A stretch of 64,000 nucleotides of DNA from the NCBI GenBank assembly GCA_013314735.1, contig JABUFD010000002.1, forward strand, positions 868,001-932,000. Direction: 5' to 3'. Positions 26,697-35,941 of this stretch are shown one piece after another; position 1 is the first letter of the stretch; every line of letters starts with the position of its first letter. The position numbers and the translations under genes are program-made. Below the pieces are notes generated by a model. It saw only the letters and a list, made by a program, of their open reading frames with translations. It was not told where the DNA came from and ran no database searches. The DNA comes from Anaerolineae bacterium (lineage in GTDB: Bacteria > Chloroflexota > Anaerolineae > Anaerolineales > Anaerolineaceae).

Positions 26697-27986
26697 ATGA
26701 AGATTGCAATCATCGGCGCCGGACCCGGCGGGCTGAGCGCCGCCTACGACCTGCGCAAAGCGGGACATGACGTCATCATTTATGAAGGCGCGCCAACTGT
26801 GGGCGGGCTGATGGGCGGCATTCGGGAACCTGGATGGGATTGGTCGGTGGAAAAATTCTACCACCACTGGTTCACCTCTGACGGTGCGATGATGAACCTG
26901 ATGCGTGAAACCGGGCTGGATCGCAAAGTGGAGTTTCACACCCCCAAAACCGTGATCTTTTACAAAGATCGCTTTTACCCGCTGGATACCCCGCTGGCGG
27001 CGCTGCGTTTCCCGGGCTTCAACCTGCTGGATGTGGCGCGTTTCGGCTTTGTCACCATCTACCTGCGCTACCTGGCGCGTTGGCAGTCTCTGGAACGTTA
27101 CCGGGCCGATGCATGGCTGCGCAAGGCATACGGCAAACGCGTGTATGCCATCTCCTTTGAGCCAATGCTGGAGGGTAAGTTCGGACCGCATGCCAAACAA
27201 GTGCCGCTTTCGTGGTTCTGGGCGCGCGTCAAGGCGCGCTCCACCCGACTGGGCACCTATGCCGGGGGGTTCCAGGTGTTCAGCGACGACCTGGCCGCGC
27301 ACCTGGCGCAGATGGGGGTGCAGTTCCAGATGAATGCCCGTGTGGAGCAGATTCGCAAGGAAGGTGACGGCTTTCTCCTGCGGGTGAACGGTGAAGAACA
27401 ACATGCCGGACGCGTGCTGGCAACGGTTTCCCCGCAATTGTTTGCGAAGATGGTACCGGACCTGCCGGATGGCGCGCTGGGGAACCTGCTGAAATTGAAG
27501 CATATGGGAGCGGTGGTGTTGATCCTGTCCCTCAAGCATCAGCTTTCTACGGAAGGTTACTACTGGTTCAACCTGCCCAAAAGCGCGGGTTTCCCATTCC
27601 TGGCGGCGGTGGAGCATACCAACTTTCTGCCCCCGGAACATTTCGGCGGTGACCATATTCTGTACCTGGGCGATTACCTCGATGCCGGCCATGAATATTT
27701 TTCGCTGAGCAAAGAGGAACTGCTGGAACGCTTCCTGCCCAGCCTTAAGCGCATCAACCCGGATTTTTCACCGGCGTGGGTGAAGAAAAGCTGGCTGAAC
27801 AAAACCAGCTATGCCCAACCCGTGCCGGAAGTGAACCATTCCCAAAATATCCCCCCCATCCGCAGCGGGGTGGAAGGGCTGTACTTTGTCAGCATGAGCC
27901 ATATTTACCCCTGGGACCGCGGCACCAATTTTGCCGTGGAATGGGGCCGGGATGCAGCAAGGTTGATGCTGGAGGACATCGGCTAA
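26697..27986 (+). CDS. FAD-dependent amine oxidase/protoporphyrinogen-oxidase-like oxidoreductase
   Basis: A 429-residue flavoprotein. It starts with the Rossmann FAD motif IAIIGAGPGGLSAAYDL followed by EGAPTVGGLMGG, the usual amine-oxidase order, and ends with GLYFVSMSHIYPWDRGTNFAVEWGRDAA, the second FAD contact. Related proteins include UDP-galactopyranose-mutase-like and carotenoid/porphyrin oxidases, so the substrate cannot be named; proteins of this type are often in polysaccharide or isoprenoid loci. ATG 26697 has AAGGGAGG upstream, 16 bases after recR, so it is probably cotranscribed with the dnaX operon. Confidence 0.82.
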   Translation: MKIAIIGAGPGGLSAAYDLRKAGHDVIIYEGAPTVGGLMGGIREPGWDWSVEKFYHHWFTSDGAMMNLMRETGLDRKVEFHTPKTVIFYKDRFYPLDTPLAALRFPGFNLLDVARFGFVTIYLRYLARWQSLERYRADAWLRKAYGKRVYAISFEPMLEGKFGPHAKQVPLSWFWARVKARSTRLGTYAGGFQVFSDDLAAHLAQMGVQFQMNARVEQIRKEGDGFLLRVNGEEQHAGRVLATVSPQLFAKMVPDLPDGALGNLLKLKHMGAVVLILSLKHQLSTEGYYWFNLPKSAGFPFLAAVEHTNFLPPEHFGGDHILYLGDYLDAGHEYFSLSKEELLERFLPSLKRINPDFSPAWVKKSWLNKTSYAQPVPEVNHSQNIPPIRSGVEGLYFVSMSHIYPWDRGTNFAVEWGRDAARLMLEDIG

Positions 27987-28057
27987 GCGCCGCCTCCCTC
28001 GACTCCACTCAGGGACGCCCTCGGCATCTGCCTGATTGTTTTCTGCCCGGGCACTTG

Positions 28058-28063
28058 CTATAA
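28058..28063 (+). promoter_or_regulatory. -10 box (TATAAT) in the gap before the zinc-ribbon/propeller gene
   Basis: TATAAT preceded by CACTTGC, about 195 bases before the next start codon, so the leader would be long. The remaining gap 28064-28258 shows no gene. Confidence 0.5.
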
Positions 28064-28258
28064 TAGAGGGGAGAGACGGAGAAATCACCAACACAGCCCC
28101 ATCGCCGTAAAAATTCTGAATCATCCGCCATGCTACCTTAAGCAAAATATTCAGGATGATGTTTTCGCGTGAAAGATCATCGATGCTTTTCAACCCGGTG
28201 CGCAGGGTGGTTTTACACACTGGTTTTCTAGCTGCCGTAAAGCAGAAATGGATGCCAG

Positions 28259-30541
28259 ATGGAAGCAGAACATAAAAAATGTCCTTTATGCGCGGAAGAA
28301 ATTCTCAGCGAGGCACAGGTCTGCCGCTTTTGCGGTGCCAGGTTCGAAGTGAACCGTCATGGCTATTGCAGCCATTGCCACGGTATCAAAAATGCTGACA
28401 GCAACGGGCACTGCCTGACCTGCGCTGAGCCGCTGATCGACCTCGTGGTCGAAAGCCAATGGATCGAACAACCAAAACCAGCCCCGGAGCCCCTTCCGCC
28501 TCCGCCCGAGCTGCCGTCAGCCATGCCTGCGGCTTCCCAGAATGATACGGGCAAATGCCAGCGGTTACGCATGTTCCTGGTGCAAAATTATGCCATGCCC
28601 GGTATCTGTGCGGCTTGCGGACATCCGGCCGGGGTGCATACCATGCGCGCCGAGGCCAGCCATAGTTCCCGCATGGGTAAATTACAGCAAAGCGTTCGGC
28701 TGGAATTTCCATTATGTGATGCCTGTGCCGCGGTCCACCATCAAAGCAGCCAATATCGAACGATCGGCTGCTGGATGTTCGTACTCGTGCTTGTTTTTGG
28801 TTTCACAGGTATCTTTGTGGAAAAAGGCAATGCCATCTTCATCATCCTGGCAGCACTTAGTTTCCTGACCGCTTATTTCTTTCCCTATATCATGCGCGCC
28901 AGGCAGCCAAAACCATTCCGCGAGGCTGACCGGCTGATCCGCAAGGCAGCCACCCTTTCCAACTATCAGCCCCCAACCATGTTCAGGTCATCCGGAAGTT
29001 TTGATGTTACCCTGGGCAATTCTGCTTTCGCCCAACAATTTCGTATGTTGAATGGGCACCTGGTGCAGTCTCAATCGCTTGCCAATGCCCCCGGTGATGC
29101 CGCTGCGATCAGCTGCGGGGTCATCCTGGCCATTCTCGGCGCGCTGACGTTGCTGGGGTACCTGCTTGCGCAATGCCAGGATACTAACAGCCTGGCTTCT
29201 GTTCCAACAGTGACAATGGAACCCAGCCGCGTCAATACCCTCATCATCAAAGACACCAGCACCCCTCCAACGGTCACTCCCGCCCCAAGCGCCACACCCA
29301 TTTCGCCCTTTTTGCCCGTCGCCGTCAATGGGGCCTGTTTCAGTTCTCGGGAATTCGGCATCTCCTGCCTGAGCGACAGCGGCTGGAACACAGGCTATAC
29401 CCCGATCGGGGCATATACTTCCATATATTCTGCCGCGGTTTGCCCTGACCAAAGTTTATTGCTGTCTTCGTATAATGAGGTATGGCAGTGGCAGCAGGGA
29501 CAGTGGCATACCCTCGGCATGGGCGATGTAGGCAGTGTGCAGGCCCTGACTTGCGGAAAAGATCTCTCCGTGTGGGTGCTGGGTTCCACAGGTCTCAGCC
29601 GATATACAGCGGCCGGCTGGCAGGATTTGCCGGTCAGCGCTATTCAAGCCGGTGAGAATAACTACAAGGGTGCCATCCAGGCCGCCGTTGATCCGTCTGG
29701 CTGCCTTTGGGTGGTGACCGACCACAGCATTGCCCGGCTTGAAAACAATGTCTGGCAGGTATTCAAAGAAGGCGACCCGCTCGATAAGGAATATACTTTT
29801 GTCGATATCGCCCTCGATTCATCAAACCAGCCCTGGGCAGCCCACAGCAGCGGTTTGCTGCGGTATGACGGTGAACAGTGGCTCCGAATTTCATTTTCAA
29901 ATTCCCACACCATCAATGACCTGTTGATCGATGAGCAGGATCAGGTATGGATCGGCACCAGCAATGGGTTGTACCTCTATCAGCAAGGCAGTTGGGTGCC
30001 CTATTCCATTGCCGCCGGAAAAACCTCGAAAAATGTGCGAGCGCTGGCGATGGATGGGCAGGAGCGCTTATGGGTGGGTACCACCTGGGGGCTGGCAGTG
30101 CTTTCCGGCAGTAAATGGTCGGTCTACCACATGAATACCTCCGGGCTGCAAACCAACCGGATCGAGTATATCCAGGTCTGGGGTGAAGGTCCTGCCCTGC
30201 CCGAGGCTGAGGAAAAAGAAAACGGCAGCATCAGCGGGCGACTGCTGCTCAATGATGCCGGTCTGGCACAAGCCAGGGTTGAAATCTGTGTCGAATACCT
30301 GGGTATGTTTTACACCGGCGCAACCCCCTGTTCGGGGCAGGCCCTGGTGCTTTCAGCCACCACCGACGCTGAGGGCTACTACACCTTTGCCGATGTACCC
30401 GCGGGTTGTTACAGCCTGATCTTTCGCATGCCTTCGGGCGATTGGAAGGTACTCTCTGAAACCTTCCGGCTGGGTTCCAAACAATTTTGTGTCTCACCCG
30501 GCAGTGAGTACCAGGTGGAGACGCTTGACGCCGGGGAATGA
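28259..30541 (+). CDS. zinc-ribbon, membrane-anchored beta-propeller protein
   Basis: A 760-residue multidomain protein. Two zinc ribbons head it (KCPLCAEEILSEAQVCRFCG, then YCSHCHG...GHCLTC). Another Cys motif (ICAACGHPAG) lies at about 118. Membrane segments are at about 177-215 and near 285-305. A Thr/Pro-rich linker leads to a propeller of two-component-regulator type (CLWVVTDHSIARLENNVWQ, QVWIGTSNGLYLYQQGSW, RLWVGTTWGLAVLSG). A C-terminal carboxypeptidase-like beta sandwich (GSISGRLLLNDAGLAQARVEI) ends it. Ribbons should face the cytoplasm and the propeller the outside. No kinase or known output domain; function unknown. The start lacks a strong ribosome-binding site. Confidence 0.72.
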   Translation: MEAEHKKCPLCAEEILSEAQVCRFCGARFEVNRHGYCSHCHGIKNADSNGHCLTCAEPLIDLVVESQWIEQPKPAPEPLPPPPELPSAMPAASQNDTGKCQRLRMFLVQNYAMPGICAACGHPAGVHTMRAEASHSSRMGKLQQSVRLEFPLCDACAAVHHQSSQYRTIGCWMFVLVLVFGFTGIFVEKGNAIFIILAALSFLTAYFFPYIMRARQPKPFREADRLIRKAATLSNYQPPTMFRSSGSFDVTLGNSAFAQQFRMLNGHLVQSQSLANAPGDAAAISCGVILAILGALTLLGYLLAQCQDTNSLASVPTVTMEPSRVNTLIIKDTSTPPTVTPAPSATPISPFLPVAVNGACFSSREFGISCLSDSGWNTGYTPIGAYTSIYSAAVCPDQSLLLSSYNEVWQWQQGQWHTLGMGDVGSVQALTCGKDLSVWVLGSTGLSRYTAAGWQDLPVSAIQAGENNYKGAIQAAVDPSGCLWVVTDHSIARLENNVWQVFKEGDPLDKEYTFVDIALDSSNQPWAAHSSGLLRYDGEQWLRISFSNSHTINDLLIDEQDQVWIGTSNGLYLYQQGSWVPYSIAAGKTSKNVRALAMDGQERLWVGTTWGLAVLSGSKWSVYHMNTSGLQTNRIEYIQVWGEGPALPEAEEKENGSISGRLLLNDAGLAQARVEICVEYLGMFYTGATPCSGQALVLSATTDAEGYYTFADVPAGCYSLIFRMPSGDWKVLSETFRLGSKQFCVSPGSEYQVETLDAGE

Positions 30542-30619
30542 ATCGGGATTGCACCGGTTTCTATTGCGCTTCTACTACCGATCTGGCATAATCAATTCAT
30601 ACCCATTAAGGAGCACAGA

Positions 30620-31102
30620 ATGACAGAACCTGCATTTTATGATTTCAGCGCCGTGACCATTGACGGAAAACAGCAATCCATGGCGGCTTACAAGGGCAAA
30701 GTGGTACTGGTGGTGAACACAGCCAGCAAGTGCGGTTTCACCCCGCAGTACGCCGGCCTGCAGACCCTGTTTGAGCGTTTTGGACGGCGCGGCTTTGTGG
30801 TGCTGGGGTTTCCCTGTGACCAGTTCGGGCACCAGGAGCCAGGCAGCGAGGCGGAGATTGCAGAATTTTGCCAGTTGAATTACGGCGTCAGCTTTCCGAT
30901 GTTTGCCAAGATCGAGGTCAACGGCAAGGGTACCCATCCGGTGATCCAATTCCTCAAAGACCACCTGAAAGGCCCTGATGGCAAGGCCATCGGGTGGAAT
31001 TTCACCAAATTCCTGGTGGACAAGGATGGCACTCCATTGCAGCGCTTTGAGCCGCAAGTCACCCCGGAAGAGATTGCCGGAGAGATCGAGAACCTTTTAT
31101 AA
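30620..31102 (+). CDS. glutathione peroxidase-type thiol peroxidase
   Basis: A 160-residue member of the glutathione peroxidase family. NTASKCGFTPQY holds the peroxidatic Cys (C38, not selenocysteine); GFPCDQFGHQEPGS holds the conserved Gln and a second Cys; GWNFTKFLVDKDG carries the Trp and Asn of the catalytic tetrad. Bacterial Cys-type members usually take electrons from thioredoxin and reduce hydroperoxides. AAGGAG precedes the ATG and CATAAT is about 30 bases upstream. It is monocistronic and faces nagB convergently; a CAGGCG/CGCCTG hairpin lies in the short gap. Confidence 0.92.
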   Translation: MTEPAFYDFSAVTIDGKQQSMAAYKGKVVLVVNTASKCGFTPQYAGLQTLFERFGRRGFVVLGFPCDQFGHQEPGSEAEIAEFCQLNYGVSFPMFAKIEVNGKGTHPVIQFLKDHLKGPDGKAIGWNFTKFLVDKDGTPLQRFEPQVTPEEIAGEIENLL

Positions 31103-31170
31103 GATTGAACCCAGGCGATCGCCGCCTGCGACCCGTCATTGCGTTGTCTGATGGGTGCGCCCCTGGTTGG

Positions 31171-31941
31171 CTACAAAAACGAAGCAGATTCCTCATCCAG
31201 GAACAGGCGTGCCTGCGAGGCCTGGCGCAGGATCGATGCCGGGCAGTCTTCCGTGATCGGCCCCAACAGGGCGGCTTTCACCGCCTCGGCCTTGCGCGCT
31301 TCGGGCACGATCCCGATCACGCACGGAGGCGCGAGCAGGGCAGGGATGGTAAGGGTGATCGCTTCCACGGGCACTTCTGCCAGGCTGGCGAAATGGCCTT
31401 CCCCCACCTGCTGCCGGCGGCTTTTTTCTGCCAGCTTTACAATCTTCACGGTTTGCGGGTCATCAAAATCGGCATAGGGCGGGTCATTGAAGGCTAGATG
31501 CCCGTTTTCCCCGATGCCCAGGCAGCACACATCGGCCGGGTAGCGTGCCAGCAGGTCCGCGTAGCGCTTACATTCCTCAACCGCATCAGGGGTATCACCT
31601 CGCACCTCGAAAAAAGCCTGGGGGTGTAGCCGGTCGATCACTTTTTCGTGCAGGTAACGGCGGAAGCTGGCGGGATGATCGGCGCGCATTCCCACGTACT
31701 CATCCATGTGGAAAATGCGCACGCGCTGCCAATCCACCTTGGGGTGGTGGCGGCAGATGCCGGCATAAAAATGAAGCATGGAATTACCGGTGGCAAAGAT
31801 CAGGTTGGCGGTTTCCCGGTGCTGGTGCAGGGCCTGGATGGTTTCGACCAGGTATAAGGCCGCGGCTTCGCCCATCGCCTGGTTGGTGGGATGGATTTCC
31901 ACATGCAGCTGGTCATAGATGCGCAGGTTGGTGTCGTTCAT
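31171..31941 (-). CDS. nagB: glucosamine-6-phosphate deaminase
   Basis: A 256-residue deaminase/isomerase of the NagB-RpiA fold. RIFHMDEYVGM (catalytic Asp), CCLGIGENGHLAFNDPP (the GxxGHxAFNxP active-site loop with His) and the earlier LIFATGNSML phosphate loop are conserved. It converts glucosamine-6-phosphate to fructose-6-phosphate plus ammonia. Its ATG overlaps the nagA stop (ATGA), giving a coupled nagA-nagB order in transcription, and AGGAGAA precedes it. Cytoplasmic. Confidence 0.92.
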   Translation of the reverse strand: MNDTNLRIYDQLHVEIHPTNQAMGEAAALYLVETIQALHQHRETANLIFATGNSMLHFYAGICRHHPKVDWQRVRIFHMDEYVGMRADHPASFRRYLHEKVIDRLHPQAFFEVRGDTPDAVEECKRYADLLARYPADVCCLGIGENGHLAFNDPPYADFDDPQTVKIVKLAEKSRRQQVGEGHFASLAEVPVEAITLTIPALLAPPCVIGIVPEARKAEAVKAALLGPITEDCPASILRQASQARLFLDEESASFL

Positions 31942-33089
31942 GTTTGTTCTCCTGGTTGAGGCTCGATGGGAATCATCTGCCCGGCAAGGGCAGTCAGTTG
32001 TATGGTAACGGCACCGGATCCGGGGTCGAGCGTGAAAAGCACCAGGCTCTCCTCCGGCAGGCCGAGTAAACGGCGCGGGTTTTCACTGGCCATGCGCAGC
32101 ACTTGCGGCAGTGGGAGCGCGTCTTCGCGCAGGGTGCGTTCCACGTTTTGCTTCAAAGTCTGGGCGGCGCCGGCCAGGTAGGGCGTGCCGTAGAGGGAAA
32201 GGCGCCCGTTGGGATGCAGTTCCACTGTTCCGCCGACCGCTTCTTCATAGATGCCGGGCGGCATGCCTGCCAGGCGGGTGGCATCGCTGACCATCACCAG
32301 GTGTTCCATCCCCTTGGCGCGCAGCAGCAGGATGCGCAGGTCAGACGGCAGGTGATGGCCGTCGAAGATCACGCCGGCGCTGAGGTTGTCCTGAACCAGC
32401 TGCGCCAACAGCGGGTTGGCATGGCGTGGCAGGAGAGCAGGCAGGCCGTTTCCGAGGTGGGTCGAAAAGCGTGCGCCAGCGTTAACCGCGGCATGGATGG
32501 TGGCGGAATCTGCCAGGCTGTGCCCGATGGCGGGTATGATCCCTGCTGTGTGCAGGCGTGTGATGAAGTCCAACCCGCCTTCCACTTCAGGGGCAAGGGT
32601 TACGAGGCGGATGCGCCCCCCGGCAGCGGCCTGGAAATGCTGGAACTGTTCCCAATCCGGTGGGCGGATATATTCGGCCGGGTGCGCACCGCGCGCACCT
32701 TCCTGTGGAGAAAGGAAGGGCCCCTCCAGGTGGATGCCGGGGATGCAAGCGGCGCACAGCGGGTCGCTTTCACAGGCGCGGCGTACAACTGCCAGCTGGT
32801 GGAGGATGGCTTCGTTGGAGGCGGTGATCACGGTCGGCAGCCAGGCAGTCACGCCTTCTGCCAGCAACAGTTCGCACAGGCGGTGCACGTGTTCGGTGGT
32901 CAGGTGCGGGGCGTTGATATCTATTCCATATGCACCATTAACCTGCATATCGCAAAAGCCGGGAAAGGCATAGATGGCTGTTTGCGCCGCGGCAGGGACG
33001 GCATCCGTGATGGAAAGGATGCGGTTGGAATCATGCCGCACCTGCCGGGTACGGCCGGTGAGCGGTTCAAACACGGTGATGACAGGCAT
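31938..33089 (-). CDS. nagA: N-acetylglucosamine-6-phosphate deacetylase
   Basis: A 383-residue amidohydrolase. GIHLEGPFLSPQEGARGAH carries the metal-binding Glu; IGHSLADSAT and FSTHLGNGLP provide histidines; IFDGHHLPSDL and MVSDATRLAG (catalytic Asp) complete the NagA pattern. It removes acetate from N-acetylglucosamine-6-phosphate, the step before NagB. TATAAT lies on the minus strand at 33096-33101, six bases before the ATG, with no ribosome-binding site, so its mRNA is probably leaderless. With nagB and the CBM9-like gene behind it, the region handles amino sugars from chitin or cell walls. Confidence 0.92.
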   Translation of the reverse strand: MPVITVFEPLTGRTRQVRHDSNRILSITDAVPAAAQTAIYAFPGFCDMQVNGAYGIDINAPHLTTEHVHRLCELLLAEGVTAWLPTVITASNEAILHQLAVVRRACESDPLCAACIPGIHLEGPFLSPQEGARGAHPAEYIRPPDWEQFQHFQAAAGGRIRLVTLAPEVEGGLDFITRLHTAGIIPAIGHSLADSATIHAAVNAGARFSTHLGNGLPALLPRHANPLLAQLVQDNLSAGVIFDGHHLPSDLRILLLRAKGMEHLVMVSDATRLAGMPPGIYEEAVGGTVELHPNGRLSLYGTPYLAGAAQTLKQNVERTLREDALPLPQVLRMASENPRRLLGLPEESLVLFTLDPGSGAVTIQLTALAGQMIPIEPQPGEQT

Positions 33090-33165
33090 GGTTCGATTAT
33101 AGTCCAGCCTGCGGATGAGGTTGGAGCGGGGTGTTCATTTGAAAATTTTTACCGCAGAATGTCGG

Positions 33166-34011
33166 TTACGGCAGGTCTTCCACCAGCTGTTCACTGAAAT
33201 GAACCTGGGTATAGCATTCCGGCAGGTGGTTGTCTGCTGTACCGATCCGGTTCCATGACCAGCCGGCGTAGGCGATTTCACCGTTCATATGGAATTTCTC
33301 ATAGCGTCCGAAAAAGATGCGCCAGGTATCGCCTTCCTGCGGTGGGATCGGGCGCCCGTTGGCGAGAATGCGCAGGCTTTCCCAGGGGAAGGCCAGGCAT
33401 ACCTGCCAGCCTTTGTCCGGTTCGGTGTTGTCATTGAGTTTGCCGTCAATGTGTACCCCCACCTGCACACCGGGCATGTCGTAATCGAGGAACGCCCAGC
33501 GCACCCCGCGCGGGTGGGTGCCGCGCCAGAAGTATTCATCAGTGCGGTCATGGTTGCCGCCGAAGGTGAGTGCTTTGCGGTTGTGCACATCAAATTCCGG
33601 GGTGTCAAAGCGGCTGCCTTTGGTGTAGGCGTCTTTCCAGATGAAGAACACCTCGTACAATGTGCCACGGGCATTCAACTCAAATTCATAATAACAGTCG
33701 CCGCCGTCGATGAAGACCTCGGCATCATTTTCGAGAAAGATCAGCTGGTCACGCTCGGTGATGTCGGCCTGCACATAAGGTTCTTCCATCCAGAAAGCGA
33801 TATACAGGTTGGCATCGTCCCACAGCACGGCGGAGCGGGTATCGTAGATGGCGGGTGTGCCGCCAACGACATCTACAAAGCGTGGTGAGCGTGGTACTTT
33901 GTGCCACACGGCTTCAGACAACTTCCCATCAACCGCGAGTGGGGTGCGGGTGCGGTATGCCGTATAATGGGCAATCTCTTCCGGGGCGGCTTTGTCAGCA
34001 ATATGGACCAT
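33166..34011 (-). CDS. carbohydrate-binding family 9-like protein
   Basis: A 281-residue protein. LAVDGKLSEAVWHKVPRSP, SAVLWDDANLYIAFWMEEP, DAEVFIDGG and YYEFELNARG match the CBM9-like beta sandwich found in xylanases and stand-alone proteins. The tail has TWRIFFGRYEKF and YAGWSWNRIGT. There is no signal peptide, which is unusual for a sugar-binding module and suggests an intracellular role. AGGAG precedes the ATG and TACAAT lies at about 34046. It is the same strand as nagA but with its own promoter. Confidence 0.82.
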   Translation of the reverse strand: MVHIADKAAPEEIAHYTAYRTRTPLAVDGKLSEAVWHKVPRSPRFVDVVGGTPAIYDTRSAVLWDDANLYIAFWMEEPYVQADITERDQLIFLENDAEVFIDGGDCYYEFELNARGTLYEVFFIWKDAYTKGSRFDTPEFDVHNRKALTFGGNHDRTDEYFWRGTHPRGVRWAFLDYDMPGVQVGVHIDGKLNDNTEPDKGWQVCLAFPWESLRILANGRPIPPQEGDTWRIFFGRYEKFHMNGEIAYAGWSWNRIGTADNHLPECYTQVHFSEQLVEDLP

Positions 34012-34079
34012 GCGATTCTCCTGTTCTGGGTGTTGGTATCAGGGCTATTGTATCATGATGGCAGGATGAAAAATGCGCT

Positions 34080-34676
34080 TCATTCATTTTTCATCCTGTG
34101 CCAGTCCTGTGCCAGCAGGCTGTAGATTTCCAGGTCGATGATGCCTTTTCCGGGCCATAACCTTCCCTGGCGCAGGACACCTTCCAGGACAAAACCATTT
34201 TTCAGCAGCACTTTTTTGGAATAGAGATTGGCAGGCATCACCTCGGCTTCGATCCGGTTGAAGCCGGCATCTTCAACCAGGAAGGTACACAGGATGCGGA
34301 CCGCTTCGGTGGCATACCCCTGGTGCCAGTAATCCGGATGGAGGAAGTAACCGATGGTCACCTGGTTGATTGGTTGGTTAAAACCGGTGGCCTCGATGAT
34401 TCCAATCACGGTTGCCGGTTGCTCCCTGCGTGCGATGCCCCATTTGATGCGTGTGCGCTTGTTGAAATCACGCTCAAAATGGCTGATCGATTTCAGCACG
34501 GTATCCCGGTTCTTTTTCACCAGGATACCGGCATATTCGAAAATGCGCTGATTGGAATAAATGGCAAAGATCGCGTCAATATCCGACGGGTCGATTTTTC
34601 GCAAGATGAGCGATTGCGATTCCAGGTGGGGAAATTGTCCAAACATTGATTGGTTCATTCTAGCCTGCCTTCTCAT
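34080..34676 (-). CDS. GNAT acetyltransferase, RimJ/RimL type
   Basis: A 198-residue acetyltransferase. LILRKIDPSDIDAIFAIYSN opens the domain; VTIGYFLHPDYWHQGYATEA is the RimJ/RimL acetyl-CoA-binding loop, and FNRIEAEVMPANLYSKKVLLKNGF the C-terminal block. Members acetylate N-terminal residues of ribosomal proteins or small amines. Its ATG overlaps the stop of the upstream GNAT gene (ATGA at 34673-34676); a second in-frame ATG at 34658 is a possible alternative start. Target unknown. Confidence 0.85.
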   Translation of the reverse strand: MRRQARMNQSMFGQFPHLESQSLILRKIDPSDIDAIFAIYSNQRIFEYAGILVKKNRDTVLKSISHFERDFNKRTRIKWGIARREQPATVIGIIEATGFNQPINQVTIGYFLHPDYWHQGYATEAVRILCTFLVEDAGFNRIEAEVMPANLYSKKVLLKNGFVLEGVLRQGRLWPGKGIIDLEIYSLLAQDWHRMKNE

Positions 34677-35170
34677 TTCTCCTGGTCATTGCCAGTGTCA
34701 GGGTGTTGAATGGGTTTGGCATACTTGAGCAAATCCGGCTGAAAACCCAAACGTTCGTACATCTGCCGGGCGCGGATATTTCCTGCAAATACATACAATG
34801 TGAGTATCTCATAGCCCATTTCCTGCGCCCAGTTTTCCGCCGCCAGCATCAGCATGCGCCCGATGCCTTTACCCTCATGGCCCCTGCTCACAGCGACATC
34901 AGAGATATAACCCTGTTGTTTGCCGCTGAAATAATCGGTTTCGGTTTGCAGGTGGATGAACCCGACCGGGCCGGCTTCGTCCTCCTCCGCAACCAGGATC
35001 ACTGAACCTTCTTCCTGGTTTTCCATGGCTTGCTGCAATGCACGATTGTTGGTTCGGTCAACATCCGTTTTTTCTCGCCACGGGGGGAGGTCAAAGTCTG
35101 AAAATCGGGCAACCAGCTGTGTGATGAAGGCGGCATCCCGTGCAGTAAAGGGGCGGATATGATAGGGCAT
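34673..35170 (-). CDS. GNAT acetyltransferase
   Basis: A 165-residue acetyltransferase. YHIRPFTARDAAFITQLV, GYISDVAVSRGHEGKGIGRML (acetyl-CoA pyrophosphate loop) and FAGNIRARQMYERLGFQPDL are the standard A, B and C elements. The frame is open for 36 more codons upstream, but ATG 35170, with GGAG eight bases before it, starts exactly where the family begins. It is coupled to the RimJ-like gene by a four-base overlap; two acetyltransferases in one transcript hint at a shared substrate class. Confidence 0.85.
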   Translation of the reverse strand: MPYHIRPFTARDAAFITQLVARFSDFDLPPWREKTDVDRTNNRALQQAMENQEEGSVILVAEEDEAGPVGFIHLQTETDYFSGKQQGYISDVAVSRGHEGKGIGRMLMLAAENWAQEMGYEILTLYVFAGNIRARQMYERLGFQPDLLKYAKPIQHPDTGNDQEK

Positions 35171-35418
35171 AGCGTGATCTCCATTATTCCATTCCCTGGC
35201 CACTGTTCCGGGACGGCGTGTTACCGGTGGCCGACCCAACAGCAGCCAGGATTGTATTTCAACATGCGGGTGTACCAACGTGGACAGCAGTTGATCGTTC
35301 CGAATTGTACTGCAAATGGCATGAACAGGTTTGTCCTATTGTCAAAAGTACCAACCGGTAAAAAGACCTGCACCTTTTGTGGGTGGTGAAATACTTGATT
35401 TATGGTATCCTAATTCCC

Positions 35419-35853
35419 ATGAGCAAGCTGGAAATGATCCTGATGCCGGAAGAATATATCATCTGCCGGCTGCCCGTGGAAAGTGCCGGGGCGAACATCT
35501 GGCTCCCCGCCGAGGGTTTCTGGTCTTTAACCCGCACACTGGACGAGGTATCGCTGGTGATGGCGGTAGACAACGCTGTGCCGATGAACGCGCAGGTGGA
35601 GAGCGGCTGGCGCATGCTGCGCGTGGCAGGCACACTCGACTTCGCATTAACCGGTATCCTGGCCGGACTCTCCAGCATTCTGGCACGGGCGGGCGTGTCC
35701 ATCTTCGCCCTTTCGACCTTCGATACCGATTACCTGCTGATCCGGCAGCAGCAACTGGATACTGCCATGCACGCCCTCACTGCCGCCGCCATCCACGTGA
35801 TGCCGTTCGACGAAGACGAAGTTCCGGCTGCCACTGTCAGCAGCAAACGCTAG
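35419..35853 (+). CDS. ACT domain-containing protein
   Basis: A 144-residue protein made of two ACT-like halves. WRMLRVAGTLDFALTGILAGLSSILARAGVSIFALSTFDTDYLLI, seen here in pieces, is the signature of the ACT_7 family (kin to the amino-acid sensor CASTOR), which binds small molecules such as amino acids. ATG 35419 is the start: a TATCCT -10 box at 35406-35411 lies seven bases before it, so the further-upstream frame is not transcribed and the mRNA would be leaderless. Stand-alone role unknown. Confidence 0.82.
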   Translation: MSKLEMILMPEEYIICRLPVESAGANIWLPAEGFWSLTRTLDEVSLVMAVDNAVPMNAQVESGWRMLRVAGTLDFALTGILAGLSSILARAGVSIFALSTFDTDYLLIRQQQLDTAMHALTAAAIHVMPFDEDEVPAATVSSKR

Positions 35854-35941
35854 GGTATTCGAATATCAGGAACAAATCTTGCTGTATGTCGTTTAATGAT
35901 GGACGGAAAATAGCATTACGATCTGGAAGGAATCGACTGGC

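Noticed and set aside
27768-28220. 150-codon minus-strand frame spanning the end of the FAD oxidoreductase and the gap after it
   Set aside because: Most of it is antisense to the oxidoreductase and it lacks a start site or recognisable domain.
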